From NCBI RefSeq assembly GCF_040253635.1, contig NZ_JBEJGX010000003.1:930001-994000 (forward strand): 64,000 nt of DNA. Reading direction: 5' to 3'. The notes beneath the pieces were generated by a model, which saw only the letters and a program-made list of their open reading frames with translations, ran no database searches and was not told the origin of the DNA. Numbering within the stretch: position 1 is the first letter of the stretch; every line of letters starts with the position of its first letter. The stretch comes from Streptomyces sp. Edi2. Its GTDB lineage: Bacteria; Actinomycetota; Actinomycetes; Streptomycetales; Streptomycetaceae. Shown here piece by piece: positions 51,745 through 61,102 of this stretch. The position numbers were made by a program, and so were the translations under genes.

Positions 51745-53187
51745 CTACCTCGGGCTGATCGTGACCCTGTAAGTGGCTTTGGCCCTGCCGTGGGTGTTCA
51801 CGGTGACGGTCTGGCCGTGGTCGTTCCAACTGGCCTTGCTGCCTTGGATATCGACGCGGTAGCCGCCCGGGTACGTGTCCCTGGGCACGGTGATCCGGGT
51901 GGGCCCCCCTGCGTTGTCGCGGGTGCGGAAGGTGAGCGTGTAGGTGCGGGTAGCCGGGTCGTACGCGAACTTGAGCGGGTCGCCCGCGACGGCAGGCGCG
52001 TACGGCTGGACGAGCAGTTGGGCGTTGGGCTTCGCGGCGCCCGTCTGGTCGAGGAAGCAGTAGCCGCCGCCCCGGCACCACTGCCACCACGTCCAGCCAC
52101 TGGAGAAGCGGTCCAGGGAGGCCGTCATGTCGGTGACGAACTGGCTCGCGTGCGGAACGTACGGGTTGCCGCCCCACTCCCCCACGATCACCGGCATGCG
52201 GTGACGGGTCGGGTAGTCGCTGATCGCGGCCTCGAAGGCCGGGATGAAGGTGCCGTTGGGGTCGTAGTCGGCGCCGGTTTCCATCCCGGTCTCGTAGAAG
52301 TGCGGCGCGTAGCCGGCGTGCGGGTCGTCGATGTGGCCCAGCTGGGTGGGGACGCCGAGACCGACGATGACGGTGGGTTCGACGAATACCCATGACCTGC
52401 GGTCGACCAGGCGGATCGCATGGGCAAGGCGGTTCCACAGCTCGGTGAGTTCCGTGGCCTCGAAGCGGGCCGCGGCGGTGGGAAGGTCTTCGCCTTCGAG
52501 GAACTTCGCGAACGGCTCGTTCATCAGGTCGTAGCCGAGCAGCGCCGGGTGCCTGCCCAGGGCGGAGGCGACCGTCATCCACATGCGAGCGTGGGCGGCG
52601 CGGAGGTCGGCGTCCTTGTACAGGTGGTCGAAGGCGGTCTGTACGGATGGCTCGAAGTACTCGGAGAACCAGTCGTCGGGTATCGGAGTGAACGGCAGCC
52701 CCTCGTCGCGGGTGGCCCAGTCGGGGACGCCGCGGGAGCCGAAGTGGGGTCCGTATACGTCCTGGTGGGCGTCGAGGATGACCTTGATGTGGTAGCGGTC
52801 GGCCCAGTCGAGGATGCGGCGCATTTTGGTGAGGTAGCCGCGGCCGTAGTGCCCGGGGGTGGGTTCGAGGTCGTCCCAGAAGAACGCGAGGCGCGCGAGG
52901 TTGAAGCCCCGGGCGGCCATGTCTTTGAGGTCGCTCTCGTGGATGTCGGCGAATGCGTGGGCGCCTCGGCTGTTCTTGTCGGCGAGGTTGAAGCCGCGCC
53001 ACTGGAGCGCGCGGCCTTGGCCGTCGGCGATGAAGGTGCGGTCACCGACCGTGACCCGGTCGGAGGCGCGGCCGGGGACCCGGTCGGGGGCGCGGTCAGG
53101 GTGGGCCTGGGCCTGTGCGGGGAGGACGCCGAGCAGGAGGGCGGCCACGGCGAGGGCGGCGGAGGCGACGCGGGAGGTCAAGCGCAT
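51745..53187 (-). CDS. Secreted GH5 endoglycosylceramidase-like glycosidase
   Basis: A 480-residue exported glycosidase with a Sec signal (residues 1-29, ending AQAQA). The GH5 barrel holds the acid/base E224 in YDLMNEPF and nucleophile E337 in IVGEWGG. The substrate-side HQDVYG and WRGFN blocks and a C-terminal beta-sandwich beginning QPYAPAVAGDPLKFAYDP resemble endoglycosylceramidases, which release glycans from glycolipids, rather than cellulases. It lies between two IS remnants, so it may have been acquired. Confidence 0.9.
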   Translation of the reverse strand: MRLTSRVASAALAVAALLLGVLPAQAQAHPDRAPDRVPGRASDRVTVGDRTFIADGQGRALQWRGFNLADKNSRGAHAFADIHESDLKDMAARGFNLARLAFFWDDLEPTPGHYGRGYLTKMRRILDWADRYHIKVILDAHQDVYGPHFGSRGVPDWATRDEGLPFTPIPDDWFSEYFEPSVQTAFDHLYKDADLRAAHARMWMTVASALGRHPALLGYDLMNEPFAKFLEGEDLPTAAARFEATELTELWNRLAHAIRLVDRRSWVFVEPTVIVGLGVPTQLGHIDDPHAGYAPHFYETGMETGADYDPNGTFIPAFEAAISDYPTRHRMPVIVGEWGGNPYVPHASQFVTDMTASLDRFSSGWTWWQWCRGGGYCFLDQTGAAKPNAQLLVQPYAPAVAGDPLKFAYDPATRTYTLTFRTRDNAGGPTRITVPRDTYPGGYRVDIQGSKASWNDHGQTVTVNTHGRAKATYRVTISPR

Positions 53188-53380
53188 GCAGGAGACCCTT
53201 TCGAGGATGGCTGCTTGTGCGGCGTGCTCCTGGCCGGTCGGATGCTACTGGCGGGTGGGTTAAGTTCACAGGCCAGAGGCGGAAGATCTCGCTCGCGCGG
53301 ATCCGCGCCGGTCCGCGCCGGTCCGCGACGTGACGCTGTATCCCACCCGCCGCCACCGCGCCGACGGCCACGCCTGCCGC

Positions 53381-53416
53381 TAGGGCGCGTATCGAGTCGT
53401 GATCAATCTGCGGGAA
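53381..53416 (+). repeat. Outer inverted-repeat end, left copy
   Basis: 36 bp starting TAGGGCGCGTATCGAG, identical at all 36 positions, in inverse orientation, to 55567-55602. Together they bracket 2.2 kb that contains an SDR gene. Confidence 0.85.
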
Positions 53417-53640
53417 GCGTTCTCACCGCGTGGCTTGGGTCGGCAGACCTCTTGCATCACGCGGGTGCAAATGGCATATCAAGCAGGGGAGTTCGCTGAG
53501 CTGTGGCCTCCGACGCTGTTCGGGTCGGCCGGACGCGGTGGCCAGAACAAGCCGCCTTGGCTCGCGGTAGCCACGCCCACCTGCGTAAACGCCGCACCTC
53601 GGACGCTGAGGGCAGGGATCGACGCGGAAGCAGCCTGAGT
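53382..53640 (+). pseudogene. Internally deleted IS5-family element remnant
   Basis: The first ~100 bp match the outer end of the IS at 54496-55602, read from its other end. They include a transposase start region (CITRVQMAYQAGEF versus MTRVQLTDQEWKF in the intact copy) in which the initiator ATG has become ATC. After about 130 bp the sequence jumps to the middle of the transposase (GGCCGGACGCGG, then GCCCACCTGCGTAAACGCCG). Roughly 500 bp are deleted. It is not functional. Confidence 0.8.
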
Positions 53641-53690
53641 AGAGTGGCCTTTGATCGATCATTTATAAGCCCAGCTCTAAGGACCGGAAC

Positions 53691-54431
53691 ATGGTGGAAC
53701 AGGGAGAGCGGCAGCGGGTGACTGTGGTCACCGGCGGCAGCCGGGGCATCGGCGCGGCGATCTGCCTGCGGCTGGCAGCCGAGGGACACGATGTCGCCAT
53801 CGGCTACCGGTCGGATGCCGAGGCGGCCGAGGGCGTGGCCGCAGGGGTGCGCGCGCTGGGCCGGGCGGCCGTCGCGGTCGCGGTCGACACCGCCGAGGCG
53901 GCGGACGTGGATCGCCTGTTCGATACTGCCGCCGCGCAGCTGGGACCGGTCACCGGGCTGGTGAACAACGCCGGGGTGAGCGGGCCGGTCGGACCACTGG
54001 CCAGCGCAGACCCGGAAGGGATGCGACAGGCTCTGGAAGTCAACATCCTGGGCTACCTGTTGTGCGCCCGCCGGGCCATCGGCGACATGACGGCGGGCGG
54101 GGCGATCGTGAACATCTCCTCCGCCGCCGCGACCCTCGGCAGCCCCGGCACCTACGTCCACTACGCGGCGGCGAAGGCCGCCGTGGACGCCATGGCGGTC
54201 GGGTTGTCCAAGGAGGTGGCGGCCGACGGCATCCGGGTCAACTGCGTCGCCCCTGGCACGATCTGGACCGACTTCCACGCCGACCCGCAGCGGCCCGCCA
54301 AGATCGCGGAGATCGTCCCCATGGGCCGCGCCGGCCAGCCCGAGGAGATCGCCGGAGCGGTCGCCTGGCTGCTCTCGGACGACGCCTCCTACGCCACCGG
54401 CACGGTGATGAGGATCGCCGGCGGGATGTGA
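53691..54431 (+). CDS. Short-chain dehydrogenase/reductase between IS elements
   Basis: A 246-residue classical SDR. It has VTGGSRGIGAAICLRL for cofactor binding, NNAG (VNNAGVSGP), the catalytic serine in VNISSAAATLGS, and YAAAK (Y-x3-K) in YVHYAAAKAAV. It is FabG-like and NADPH-binding by type. It starts at ATG 53691 after AAGGA. It is the only gene between an IS fossil and an IS with identical outer ends, so it looks like transposon cargo. The substrate is unknown. Confidence 0.9.
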   Translation: MVEQGERQRVTVVTGGSRGIGAAICLRLAAEGHDVAIGYRSDAEAAEGVAAGVRALGRAAVAVAVDTAEAADVDRLFDTAAAQLGPVTGLVNNAGVSGPVGPLASADPEGMRQALEVNILGYLLCARRAIGDMTAGGAIVNISSAAATLGSPGTYVHYAAAKAAVDAMAVGLSKEVAADGIRVNCVAPGTIWTDFHADPQRPAKIAEIVPMGRAGQPEEIAGAVAWLLSDDASYATGTVMRIAGGM

Positions 54432-54522
54432 GCACAGGCGGCTCCGCCACCTCAGGGCAAGAGCGACGCCCTGGTCCCGGCGGCGGGCGGCGACCAAGGC
54501 GCGGTGCGTCTTTCAGTGGCGA

Positions 54523-55526
54523 TCAAGGAGTGGACCCTATGAGATCCCTGATCCAGATCGTCGAGGCACGGAGGTAGAGCCCGGCCAGGTAGCTGCCCGG
54601 GGTCTTGTCGTAGCGCGTGGCGATGCCTCGCCACGCCTTCAACCTGTTGATCGCACGCTCGACCGTGTTCCGCTCCTTGTAGAGGTCGGCGTCGTGGCTG
54701 ACGGGCCGGCCACCTCTGGAGCCCTTCTGCTTCCGATTGGCGGCCTGGTCCCGCTTCTCCGGGATGACCGCCTTGATGCGGCGTTTACGCAGGTGGGCGC
54801 GGTTCCCGCGGGACGCATACGCCTTGTCCCCGGCGACCGCGTCCGGCCGGGTGCGGGGGCGACCGACGGGCCCGCGCACCCGCACTTTTTCAAGGACGGG
54901 GATGAACTGCGGGCTGTCCGCTGCCTGGCCCGCAGTCAGGATGAATGCCAGGGGGCGGCACTTGCGGTCGGCAGCGAGGTGGACCTTGCTGGTCTGCCCA
55001 CCCCGGGAGCGTCCGAGGAGGGCGGCCTTCAGCCGGAGTTTGTGCCGGCGTCGGATGCGTCGCCGCTTTTCCCGAGCGGAATCGTCTTCGGTGACCCGCC
55101 CGCTTTGTTCTTCGAGGGAGCCCCCTTTGACCTGGCCTTCTCCTCTTCGGCCGCGGCCTTCTCCAGGGCGGTGACGAAGCCCTCATCGAGGTGCATTCCG
55201 GCCGCGTCGTGGTGGGCCCGCGCGGTGGTGGAGTCCACGCTGACCAGGGACAGGTCTACCTCGCCCCGCTTCGCGGCTTCGGCGATCAGGTCCTCCAGCA
55301 GTGCCTCGAACACGCCGGCGTCACGCCACTGCCGGAAGCGGTTGTGGACGGTCGACCAGGCACCGAACTCGGTCGGCATCTCCCGCCACTGCCCGCCCGT
55401 CCTGAACCGCCAGATCACGCCCTCGAACTGCTGCCGCAGCCGCTCGGGGTACGGACCGCACTCCCCGATCGGCAGGTGCGGCTCGATGAACTTCCACTCC
55501 TGATCTGTGAGTTGCACTCGCGTCAT
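54523..55526 (-). CDS. IS5-family transposase in two frames (-1 frameshift)
   Basis: The first frame (55526-55029, 165 residues) starts MTRVQLTDQEWKFIEPHLP and contains the first DDE Asp (VSVDSTTARAHHDAAGMH). The second frame continues GGQTSKVHLAADRKCRPLAF, then GDKAYASRGNRAHLRKRR (second Asp) and ERAINRLKAWRGIATRYDKT (catalytic Glu), ending at 54523. The frames differ by -1, as in IS5-type elements that use programmed frameshifting. All three acidic residues remain, so it may still be active. The slippage site was not identified. Confidence 0.8.
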
Positions 55527-55566
55527 GCAAGAAGGTCTACCGATCCAGTCCCTGTGGTGAGGTCGA

Positions 55567-55602
55567 TTCCCGCAGATTGATCACGACTCGATACGCGCCC
55601 TA
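55567..55602 (-). repeat. Outer inverted-repeat end, right copy
   Basis: 36 bp identical in inverse orientation to 53381-53416. It forms the 5' end of the IS at 54496-55602 and is directly followed by unrelated sequence. Confidence 0.85.
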
Positions 55603-55701
55603 ATCCGCGGCCATCCACCCGCGTCACCGACCACGCGAGATGCCGTTCCCAAACAAGACGCTCTTCCAGCGAACTCCGCTAACCGGTCGTGCCGCCGGCC
55701 C

Positions 55702-57612
55702 CTACCTCTTGGCCAACCTGGCCTCGATGATGCCGATGGTGTTCCGGGCCCGGGCGCCCACGTCGTCACCGGACTTGGCATGGTCGCGGAGTACCGGCAG
55801 CGCAGGTTCAGCGGCGACGCCCATGAAGCCCAGGTTGTTCAGCGCCCCCTGTGGATCGTGCGGGATCTGTTCGACCAATGCGCGCCACGCGCCGTCCGCG
55901 TCACCGGTGATCCGCCACAGCGCGTAGGCCGCGGCCACCCGCGCTTCGGCCGCCTCCGTCGCGCCGTCACGCAGACCACGCAGGGCAGCGGCGGCGAGCT
56001 GCGCCCGCGGGCCCAACTGACCTAGCTGGCCACAGGCGTTGACGTCGAAACGCAGGCCACGGCGGCTCCCGGTACGAAGGCTGTGGCCTCGCCGCGCGAG
56101 GACGTCCAGCAGCAGGCGCACCACTTCGTCGTCCGCCGACACGCCGACTCCGCTCAGCGCCCCGATGCCGGACAGCCGGAGCTCCGGGTCCGTTCCGGTG
56201 GCGACCCGCCGCAGGGCCGACCTCGCCGGCTCGTCGGACAGCCCGTACCGGCGCAGGAACAGGCAGGACTGGTGTGCCGCCGCCAGATCGTGATGGTCGG
56301 GGTGGTCGGTGGCTTCGATGCGTCGGCGCAGCCGCTCCAGCGTGCCGATGACCTGAGGGACGGCCTGACCGCCGCCGCGCCATCCATAGGTTTCGGTCAG
56401 CAGCGAGCAGACCTCGGCGGACGAGATCTCCTCGGCGAGCCGCTCCTGGAGGTGCGGCCATACCTGGTCGGCCAGGCCCTTGGCCGACCGCAACAGCCCA
56501 GAGGGGAGGGTGCCCTGACGGATCCGTTGCTGTATCAGCGGCAGGCACCGGGGGTCGCCCTCCTTCGTGAGAATCGCCAGCGCCTTCTCGAACACAGCGG
56601 GGTCGGGGACGGGGGCACGCAGAATCGTGGCCAAGGCATCGCGGTAGCCGTCGTGAAGGTGCAGGTGGAAGGTCGCGACGGCAGCGCGTCGCACTTCGGG
56701 ATCAGGATGGCCGAGCAGACCCGCGACCGCCGATGCATGACCCGCACAACCCTCGCGGTCCTTGGCGAACAGCCGGTCAGCAGCCTCGACGAGTACGGGA
56801 GCCGTGGCGGCGTCGAGGCGGCCGTCCGACAGGCCGGGGAGCATCCGGGTCAGCCAGCGGGAGCGCAGCGCGGGGGTGGGGTGGAGCCAGGTGTCGACAC
56901 AGTCCACGGGGCCGCGCGGCGCCGGCCCGCTCCATTCCGGGTCGCACCATGCCAGCTCCGCCAGCGCAGCCCCGGCCTCACCGGCATATCGGGCGAGCGC
57001 CTCGGCCGCTTCGTCGATCACCGCATCATCGGTTTCCCGGACCGGCGGCAGGAGCAAGCCCAACGCCGCCCCGAACGCGCCGGCCGGTTCCCCTGTCAGG
57101 CGGTGGCGCAGATAGTCGCGTACCTGCGGGGTATCCGTGTACCGCCCGAGCGCCAGCGACAGCCCGAGCCTGACCGGCGCGTCGGGGTCGTTCTCGCTGT
57201 GCGCGCGCAGCTCGGGGACGATGTCGTCGGGAAGGGCGTCCGTGTAGGCCAACACCACGGCAAGGATGCGGCGCACCGTGGGGTCCGGGTGGGACAGCTG
57301 CCGGAGGAGTACGGGCAGCCCCGCGCTGACGGCCAGTGACAACTGCTCCGCCCAGTGACCGGCAAGGAAGAAGCCTTGGGCATCGGGGACCGTGCCCAGC
57401 TCCGCTTTCAGCGCTTCCAGCGCCGCTCCGCTGCGGCTGCCCGGCTCGTCGAGTTCGACATCGAAGTCCCGGTAGATGACGGAGTGCCAGTCGAAAGCGA
57501 CGGTGTCGGCACCCGATCCGTCACCTGCTCCCGTCCGGCTCGAAGCGTCAGTAGCCCCCGGGCCTGTCGTATCGGGAGACACGGGGCCCGGCCCGTCGGC
57601 TGATGAGTTCAT
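55702..57612 (-). CDS. HEAT-repeat protein
   Basis: A 636-residue protein made almost wholly of HEAT-like helical pairs, for example LPVLLRQLSHPDPTVRRILAVV, VAGLLGHPDPEVRRAAVATF and VAAAYALWRITGDADGAWRALV. It has a disordered Gly/Ser/Thr-rich N-terminal 40 residues and no signal peptide. HEAT arrays are protein-binding scaffolds; no catalytic motif is present. It is transcribed leftward toward the IS element. Confidence 0.85.
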   Translation of the reverse strand: MNSSADGPGPVSPDTTGPGATDASSRTGAGDGSGADTVAFDWHSVIYRDFDVELDEPGSRSGAALEALKAELGTVPDAQGFFLAGHWAEQLSLAVSAGLPVLLRQLSHPDPTVRRILAVVLAYTDALPDDIVPELRAHSENDPDAPVRLGLSLALGRYTDTPQVRDYLRHRLTGEPAGAFGAALGLLLPPVRETDDAVIDEAAEALARYAGEAGAALAELAWCDPEWSGPAPRGPVDCVDTWLHPTPALRSRWLTRMLPGLSDGRLDAATAPVLVEAADRLFAKDREGCAGHASAVAGLLGHPDPEVRRAAVATFHLHLHDGYRDALATILRAPVPDPAVFEKALAILTKEGDPRCLPLIQQRIRQGTLPSGLLRSAKGLADQVWPHLQERLAEEISSAEVCSLLTETYGWRGGGQAVPQVIGTLERLRRRIEATDHPDHHDLAAAHQSCLFLRRYGLSDEPARSALRRVATGTDPELRLSGIGALSGVGVSADDEVVRLLLDVLARRGHSLRTGSRRGLRFDVNACGQLGQLGPRAQLAAAALRGLRDGATEAAEARVAAAYALWRITGDADGAWRALVEQIPHDPQGALNNLGFMGVAAEPALPVLRDHAKSGDDVGARARNTIGIIEARLAKR

Positions 57613-57991
57613 CAGCGGACTCTAACGAGGGAAGCCCCTGTGAACGCCGCCGAGTTCGCCGGCGACCATGCGGAGCCCGAACGGTGCAGGGCGCTCCGCA
57701 TGACAGTTCCCCCGGCCCCGATGCGCCGGACACATTCCAGCGCTGTGATTGCCACTCTGACCGACTCCCGGCCCATATGGCCCCCGTGGATCCGGAGGCA
57801 GCCCACTGGACAGTCGTGCCTCGCGTCGGCCTGACGTACCCTCCTGCCTTCCGCCGGACGGCGGAGGTGCACCGGCCTGTGGTGCGATGTGGCGATACGG
57901 GTGCTGGCGGCACCGTGGTGAGTGGCCGGAGGTTTCCCGGCCGACGGACCTGAAGAGGGTCCGCTCGATGCCCTTCCCGTTGGAGGAAGCA
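57613..57991. other. Intergenic region
   Basis: 379 bp between the divergent HEAT-repeat gene and the secreted-protein gene. No gene, repeat or RNA recognised; it presumably holds both promoters. Confidence 0.45.
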
Positions 57992-58612
57992 ATGCTCCGC
58001 ACCCGCGTCCGGCGCCCTTATCTCGTCACCGCCACGACCCTCATCATCGGCGCGACGACCGCCCTCGCCCTGGGCACCACGGGCGCGGCCACCGCGTCCG
58101 AGTCAACTGCCGGATCCCCCGCCGGGACCGGGGCACATTCCGCCGCGCGACGCACCGTCGAAGAACCGCTGCTCAAGGGATCGGCCAAGCTCAAGCGCCG
58201 GCCGGGCGACAACGTCCATTTCACCTTTGATGCCCATGGATTCGGCGACAAGGCACGCGGCACCTTCTACGCCAGCCATCACGTCGGCAAGCAGTGGGGC
58301 GGCTACTTCAAGGGCCGCATCGACTGCCTGGTGACCGGCGGTCCGGTGGCCGTCGCCACCGGCATCGTGGAGGAGTCGCATTTCCAGGGCGCACCGGGCA
58401 TGCCGGAAATCGGTGACCTGAAGGGCAAGCGATTCGGCTTCACCGTGCTGGATGACGGCAAGAAGGACCGGCTGGGCTATAGCTGGGCCATGGATGGCCT
58501 GCCGAAGAACAGCGTAGGCAAATGCCTGGGTTCCGCCCCGTTCGAGACCCTGGAAAAGGGCGACTACACGGTCCACCACTGGATGCCGCCACGTGAGCCC
58601 GCCAAGCACTGA
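57992..58612 (+). CDS. Secreted hypothetical protein
   Basis: A 206-residue protein with a signal peptide (RTRVRRPYLVTATTLIIGA then TTALALG, cleavage near ATASES) and a mature domain rich in beta strands (GDNVHFTFDAHGFGDKARGT, GYFKGRIDCLVTGGPVAVATG). Two cysteines in the mature part (in RIDCLV and GKCLGS) could form a disulphide. Similar domains occur in Streptomyces secreted proteins of unknown role. The start at 57992 follows TTGGAGGAAG. Confidence 0.85.
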   Translation: MLRTRVRRPYLVTATTLIIGATTALALGTTGAATASESTAGSPAGTGAHSAARRTVEEPLLKGSAKLKRRPGDNVHFTFDAHGFGDKARGTFYASHHVGKQWGGYFKGRIDCLVTGGPVAVATGIVEESHFQGAPGMPEIGDLKGKRFGFTVLDDGKKDRLGYSWAMDGLPKNSVGKCLGSAPFETLEKGDYTVHHWMPPREPAKH

Positions 58613-58787
58613 GTATTGGCCCCTTGCCCTGGCTATTGGCCGACCGGTTCCGCGTATCCCCAGCCGCAGATAACCCCACTCTGCGCACCGGTTCCGAGCA
58701 AGGCGTACGAGGCCAGGCAGACACCCAGCCGTAGAATCGGGGCGGCCTGTCGTGGCCAGGAGGCCCGTCTCGGCTGAGGAGAGCGGT

Positions 58788-60215
58788 ATGAATCCAGTGG
58801 TGGTGACGTCCGCGGGGAAGGTGCGAGGGACCAGCAGGGACGGGATCTCGTGCTTCCAGGGGATCCCCTTCGCCGCGTCGCCCGTGGGTCCGCTGAGGTT
58901 CCGGCCCCCCACTGCGCCTCCGGCGTGGGACGGGATCCGCGACGCTCTCGCCTTCGGGGCCGCGCCGCCGCAGCTGGCCCCGGCACCCGGCGCCCCGGCC
59001 ATGTGGCGGCCCGGCGACGGGCTGGACTGCCTGACGGTGAACGTGTGGACCCCTGACCCCGGTGCGGCCAACTTGCCGGTCATGGTGTGGATCTACGGGG
59101 GCCTGTGGAAGCACGGCTCGGCGAGCATGCCCCACTACGACGCCACCACGCTCGCCGGCTCCGGAGTCGTCGTGGTGACCTTCAACTACCGGGTCGGCTT
59201 CGAGGGCTTCGGGCACCTGCCCGGAGTGCCGGACAACCGAGGGCTGCACGACCAGATCGCCGCCCTCCAGTGGGTCCGGGACAACATCGGGGCCTTCGGC
59301 GGCGACAGCGGCAACGTGACCGTTTTCGGACAGTCCGCCGGCGCCGCCTCCGCCGTCCTGCTGATGGCCGCTCCCGCGGCGCGGGGCCTGTTCCGGCGTG
59401 CGATCGCCCAGAGCATCCCGGCGGGGGCCCGGACCCGGACCGAGGCAGCGACGGTCACGGCCACGATCGCGCAGGCCGCAGGCGTCCCGGCGACGTGGGA
59501 CGGGCTGGCAGGCCTGCCGCCCGAGGCGCTCTTGGCGGTCCAGGACGCGCCGCTTCACACCCGCGAGGACGGATTCAGCGCCTTCGGTCCCGTCATCGAC
59601 GACGACCTGGTGACCGGGCAGCCCTGGGCCGCCCTCGAAACCGGCGCGGGCCACGACGTCGACCTGGTCTGCGGCTTCACCCACGACGAGTACCGGGGCC
59701 AGGGCCCGGCCCCGGCGGCGGGAGCCGACCTGAGGCTGGTCGCCGAGGCGGTCGGCCTGGGCAAAGAGGCGGCCGCCTCCTACCGCCGGGCCCACCCCGG
59801 GCTCACCGACACCGAGCTGTTCACGGTGATGCTGTCCGACGCCCTCGTACGGATGCCGACCACCCGGGTCGCCCGGTCCCACGCACGTGCAGGCGGCCCC
59901 ACCTGGCTGTACGACTTCACCTGGCAAGGCCCCACTCTGGGCGCCGCCCACGGCATCGACGTCCCGTTCACCTTCGGCAACGCCACCAGCCGTTACGCCG
60001 CCCGCTTCCTGGGTTCACCCCCGCCCTCCGACTTCGCCGACCTGTCCGGCCGGTTGCGCACTGCCTGGACCTCGTTCGCCGCAACCGGCGACCCGGGCTG
60101 GCCGCGCTTCACTCCGGACCGCTCGACCACCAGAGTCTGGAACCTCCCACCCGCTGACACCTGCTACCCGCTGGAAGCGTCCCGGCAGATCTGGGAAAGC
60201 TCCGTCTCCGCATAG
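58788..60215 (+). CDS. Carboxylesterase family (type B) alpha/beta-hydrolase
   Basis: A 475-residue carboxylesterase/lipase. The nucleophile is S183 in FGQSAGAAS (the usual GESAGA with Q), the acidic residue is in CGFTHDEYRG and the histidine in GAAHGIDVPFTFGN. The oxyanion segment reads IYGGLWKHG rather than the common GGGF. There is no signal peptide, so it is intracellular. Start at ATG 58788 with GAGGAGAG upstream. It probably hydrolyses small esters. Confidence 0.9.
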   Translation: MNPVVVTSAGKVRGTSRDGISCFQGIPFAASPVGPLRFRPPTAPPAWDGIRDALAFGAAPPQLAPAPGAPAMWRPGDGLDCLTVNVWTPDPGAANLPVMVWIYGGLWKHGSASMPHYDATTLAGSGVVVVTFNYRVGFEGFGHLPGVPDNRGLHDQIAALQWVRDNIGAFGGDSGNVTVFGQSAGAASAVLLMAAPAARGLFRRAIAQSIPAGARTRTEAATVTATIAQAAGVPATWDGLAGLPPEALLAVQDAPLHTREDGFSAFGPVIDDDLVTGQPWAALETGAGHDVDLVCGFTHDEYRGQGPAPAAGADLRLVAEAVGLGKEAAASYRRAHPGLTDTELFTVMLSDALVRMPTTRVARSHARAGGPTWLYDFTWQGPTLGAAHGIDVPFTFGNATSRYAARFLGSPPPSDFADLSGRLRTAWTSFAATGDPGWPRFTPDRSTTRVWNLPPADTCYPLEASRQIWESSVSA

Positions 60216-60331
60216 CGGCTTCATTACGCACGACGCCGGAAGAGCGATCACGGCCCCATCCGTCGGGCTCCTCGCAGCCTGACGCGGCGTGCTCGGGGCG
60301 ACGGATCGTAGAGGTGTGCGAGGCTGACGCG

Positions 60332-61102
60332 ATGTCGCTCTCTCCCGCCCCCGCGGAGCCGATAACGCCCGATCCGGTGAACGAGATTCCGGACACGCTG
60401 CTCACCCAGTCCTGGCTCGATCTGTCGTTCCTGCACTGGGCCGCCGACCCTGCGGACGTGGCGCCGCTGCTGCCGGCCGGGACCGTGCCGGACACCTACG
60501 ACGGGCTCACCTACATCGGCCTGGTGGCGTTCCGGATGCACCGGGTGGGCTGGTTCAGGGGGCCGGGTATCCCGTACCTCGGCACCTTTCCGGAGACCAA
60601 CGTGCGGCTCTACTCGGTGGACCGGCACGGCCGACGCGGCGTGGTGTTCCGCTCGTTGGAGGCCTCGCGGCTGCTCCCGGTGGCCGTCGCCCGCAGCGCC
60701 TTCCGGATGCCCTACATGTGGGCCAAGATGGCGATCCACCGTGACGCGGACGCGAACACCATCAGCTACACCAGCAGCCGACGCTGGCCGGGGCCGCGCG
60801 GGGCGCGCTGTCGGATCGCGGTGCACATCGGCGAGCGGATCGAGGAGCCGACCGCCCTCGAACACTTCCTGACCGCCCGCTGGGGCATGCACAACGCCTT
60901 CTTCGGCCGACCGGTGTATCTGCCCAATATCCACCCGCGCTGGCCACTGCATCGGGCCGAACTCCTGCACTGTGAGGATGAGTTGGTGGCCGCCGCCGGG
61001 CTGCCGTCGCCGGTCGGCCCGCCGGTGAGCGTGCTGTACTCCCCCGGCGTGCCGGTTCGCTTCGGCCGCCCTGCCCGCCCGGGCGGTCTGCCCACCCCCT
61101 GA
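60332..61102 (+). CDS. DUF2071 (YqjF-like) family protein
   Basis: A 256-residue protein. It opens with TQSWLDLSFLHWAADPADVAPLLPAGTVPDTYDG and continues with YIGLVAFRMHRVGWFRGPGIPYLGTFPETNVRLY, the DUF2071 signature. The family fold resembles acetoacetate decarboxylase and its function is unknown. The start at 60332 has GAGG upstream. It follows the esterase in the same direction, 116 bp apart. Confidence 0.9.
   Translation: MSLSPAPAEPITPDPVNEIPDTLLTQSWLDLSFLHWAADPADVAPLLPAGTVPDTYDGLTYIGLVAFRMHRVGWFRGPGIPYLGTFPETNVRLYSVDRHGRRGVVFRSLEASRLLPVAVARSAFRMPYMWAKMAIHRDADANTISYTSSRRWPGPRGARCRIAVHIGERIEEPTALEHFLTARWGMHNAFFGRPVYLPNIHPRWPLHRAELLHCEDELVAAAGLPSPVGPPVSVLYSPGVPVRFGRPARPGGLPTP

Larger units (their letters stand above)
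54496..55602 (-). mobile_element. IS5-family insertion sequence
   Basis: About 1.1 kb, read right to left. The right (5') end is at 55602 (TA, then GGGCGCGTATCGAG on the minus strand). The left (3') end is placed near 54496, where GGCGCGGTGCG and GATCAA give an imperfect inverted repeat of the right end. The element carries a transposase in two reading frames. The left boundary is approximate and target-site duplications could not be proved beyond a shared TA. Confidence 0.7.

Noticed and set aside
54062..54577. Rightward second-frame reading over the end of the SDR gene
   Set aside because: It overlaps an SDR with intact catalytic motifs and has Arg/Gly-rich shadow composition.
57613..57991. 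Rightward frames upstream of the secreted protein gene
   Set aside because: In-frame sequence before ATG 57992 has no codon bias and would bury the signal peptide; treated as intergenic.
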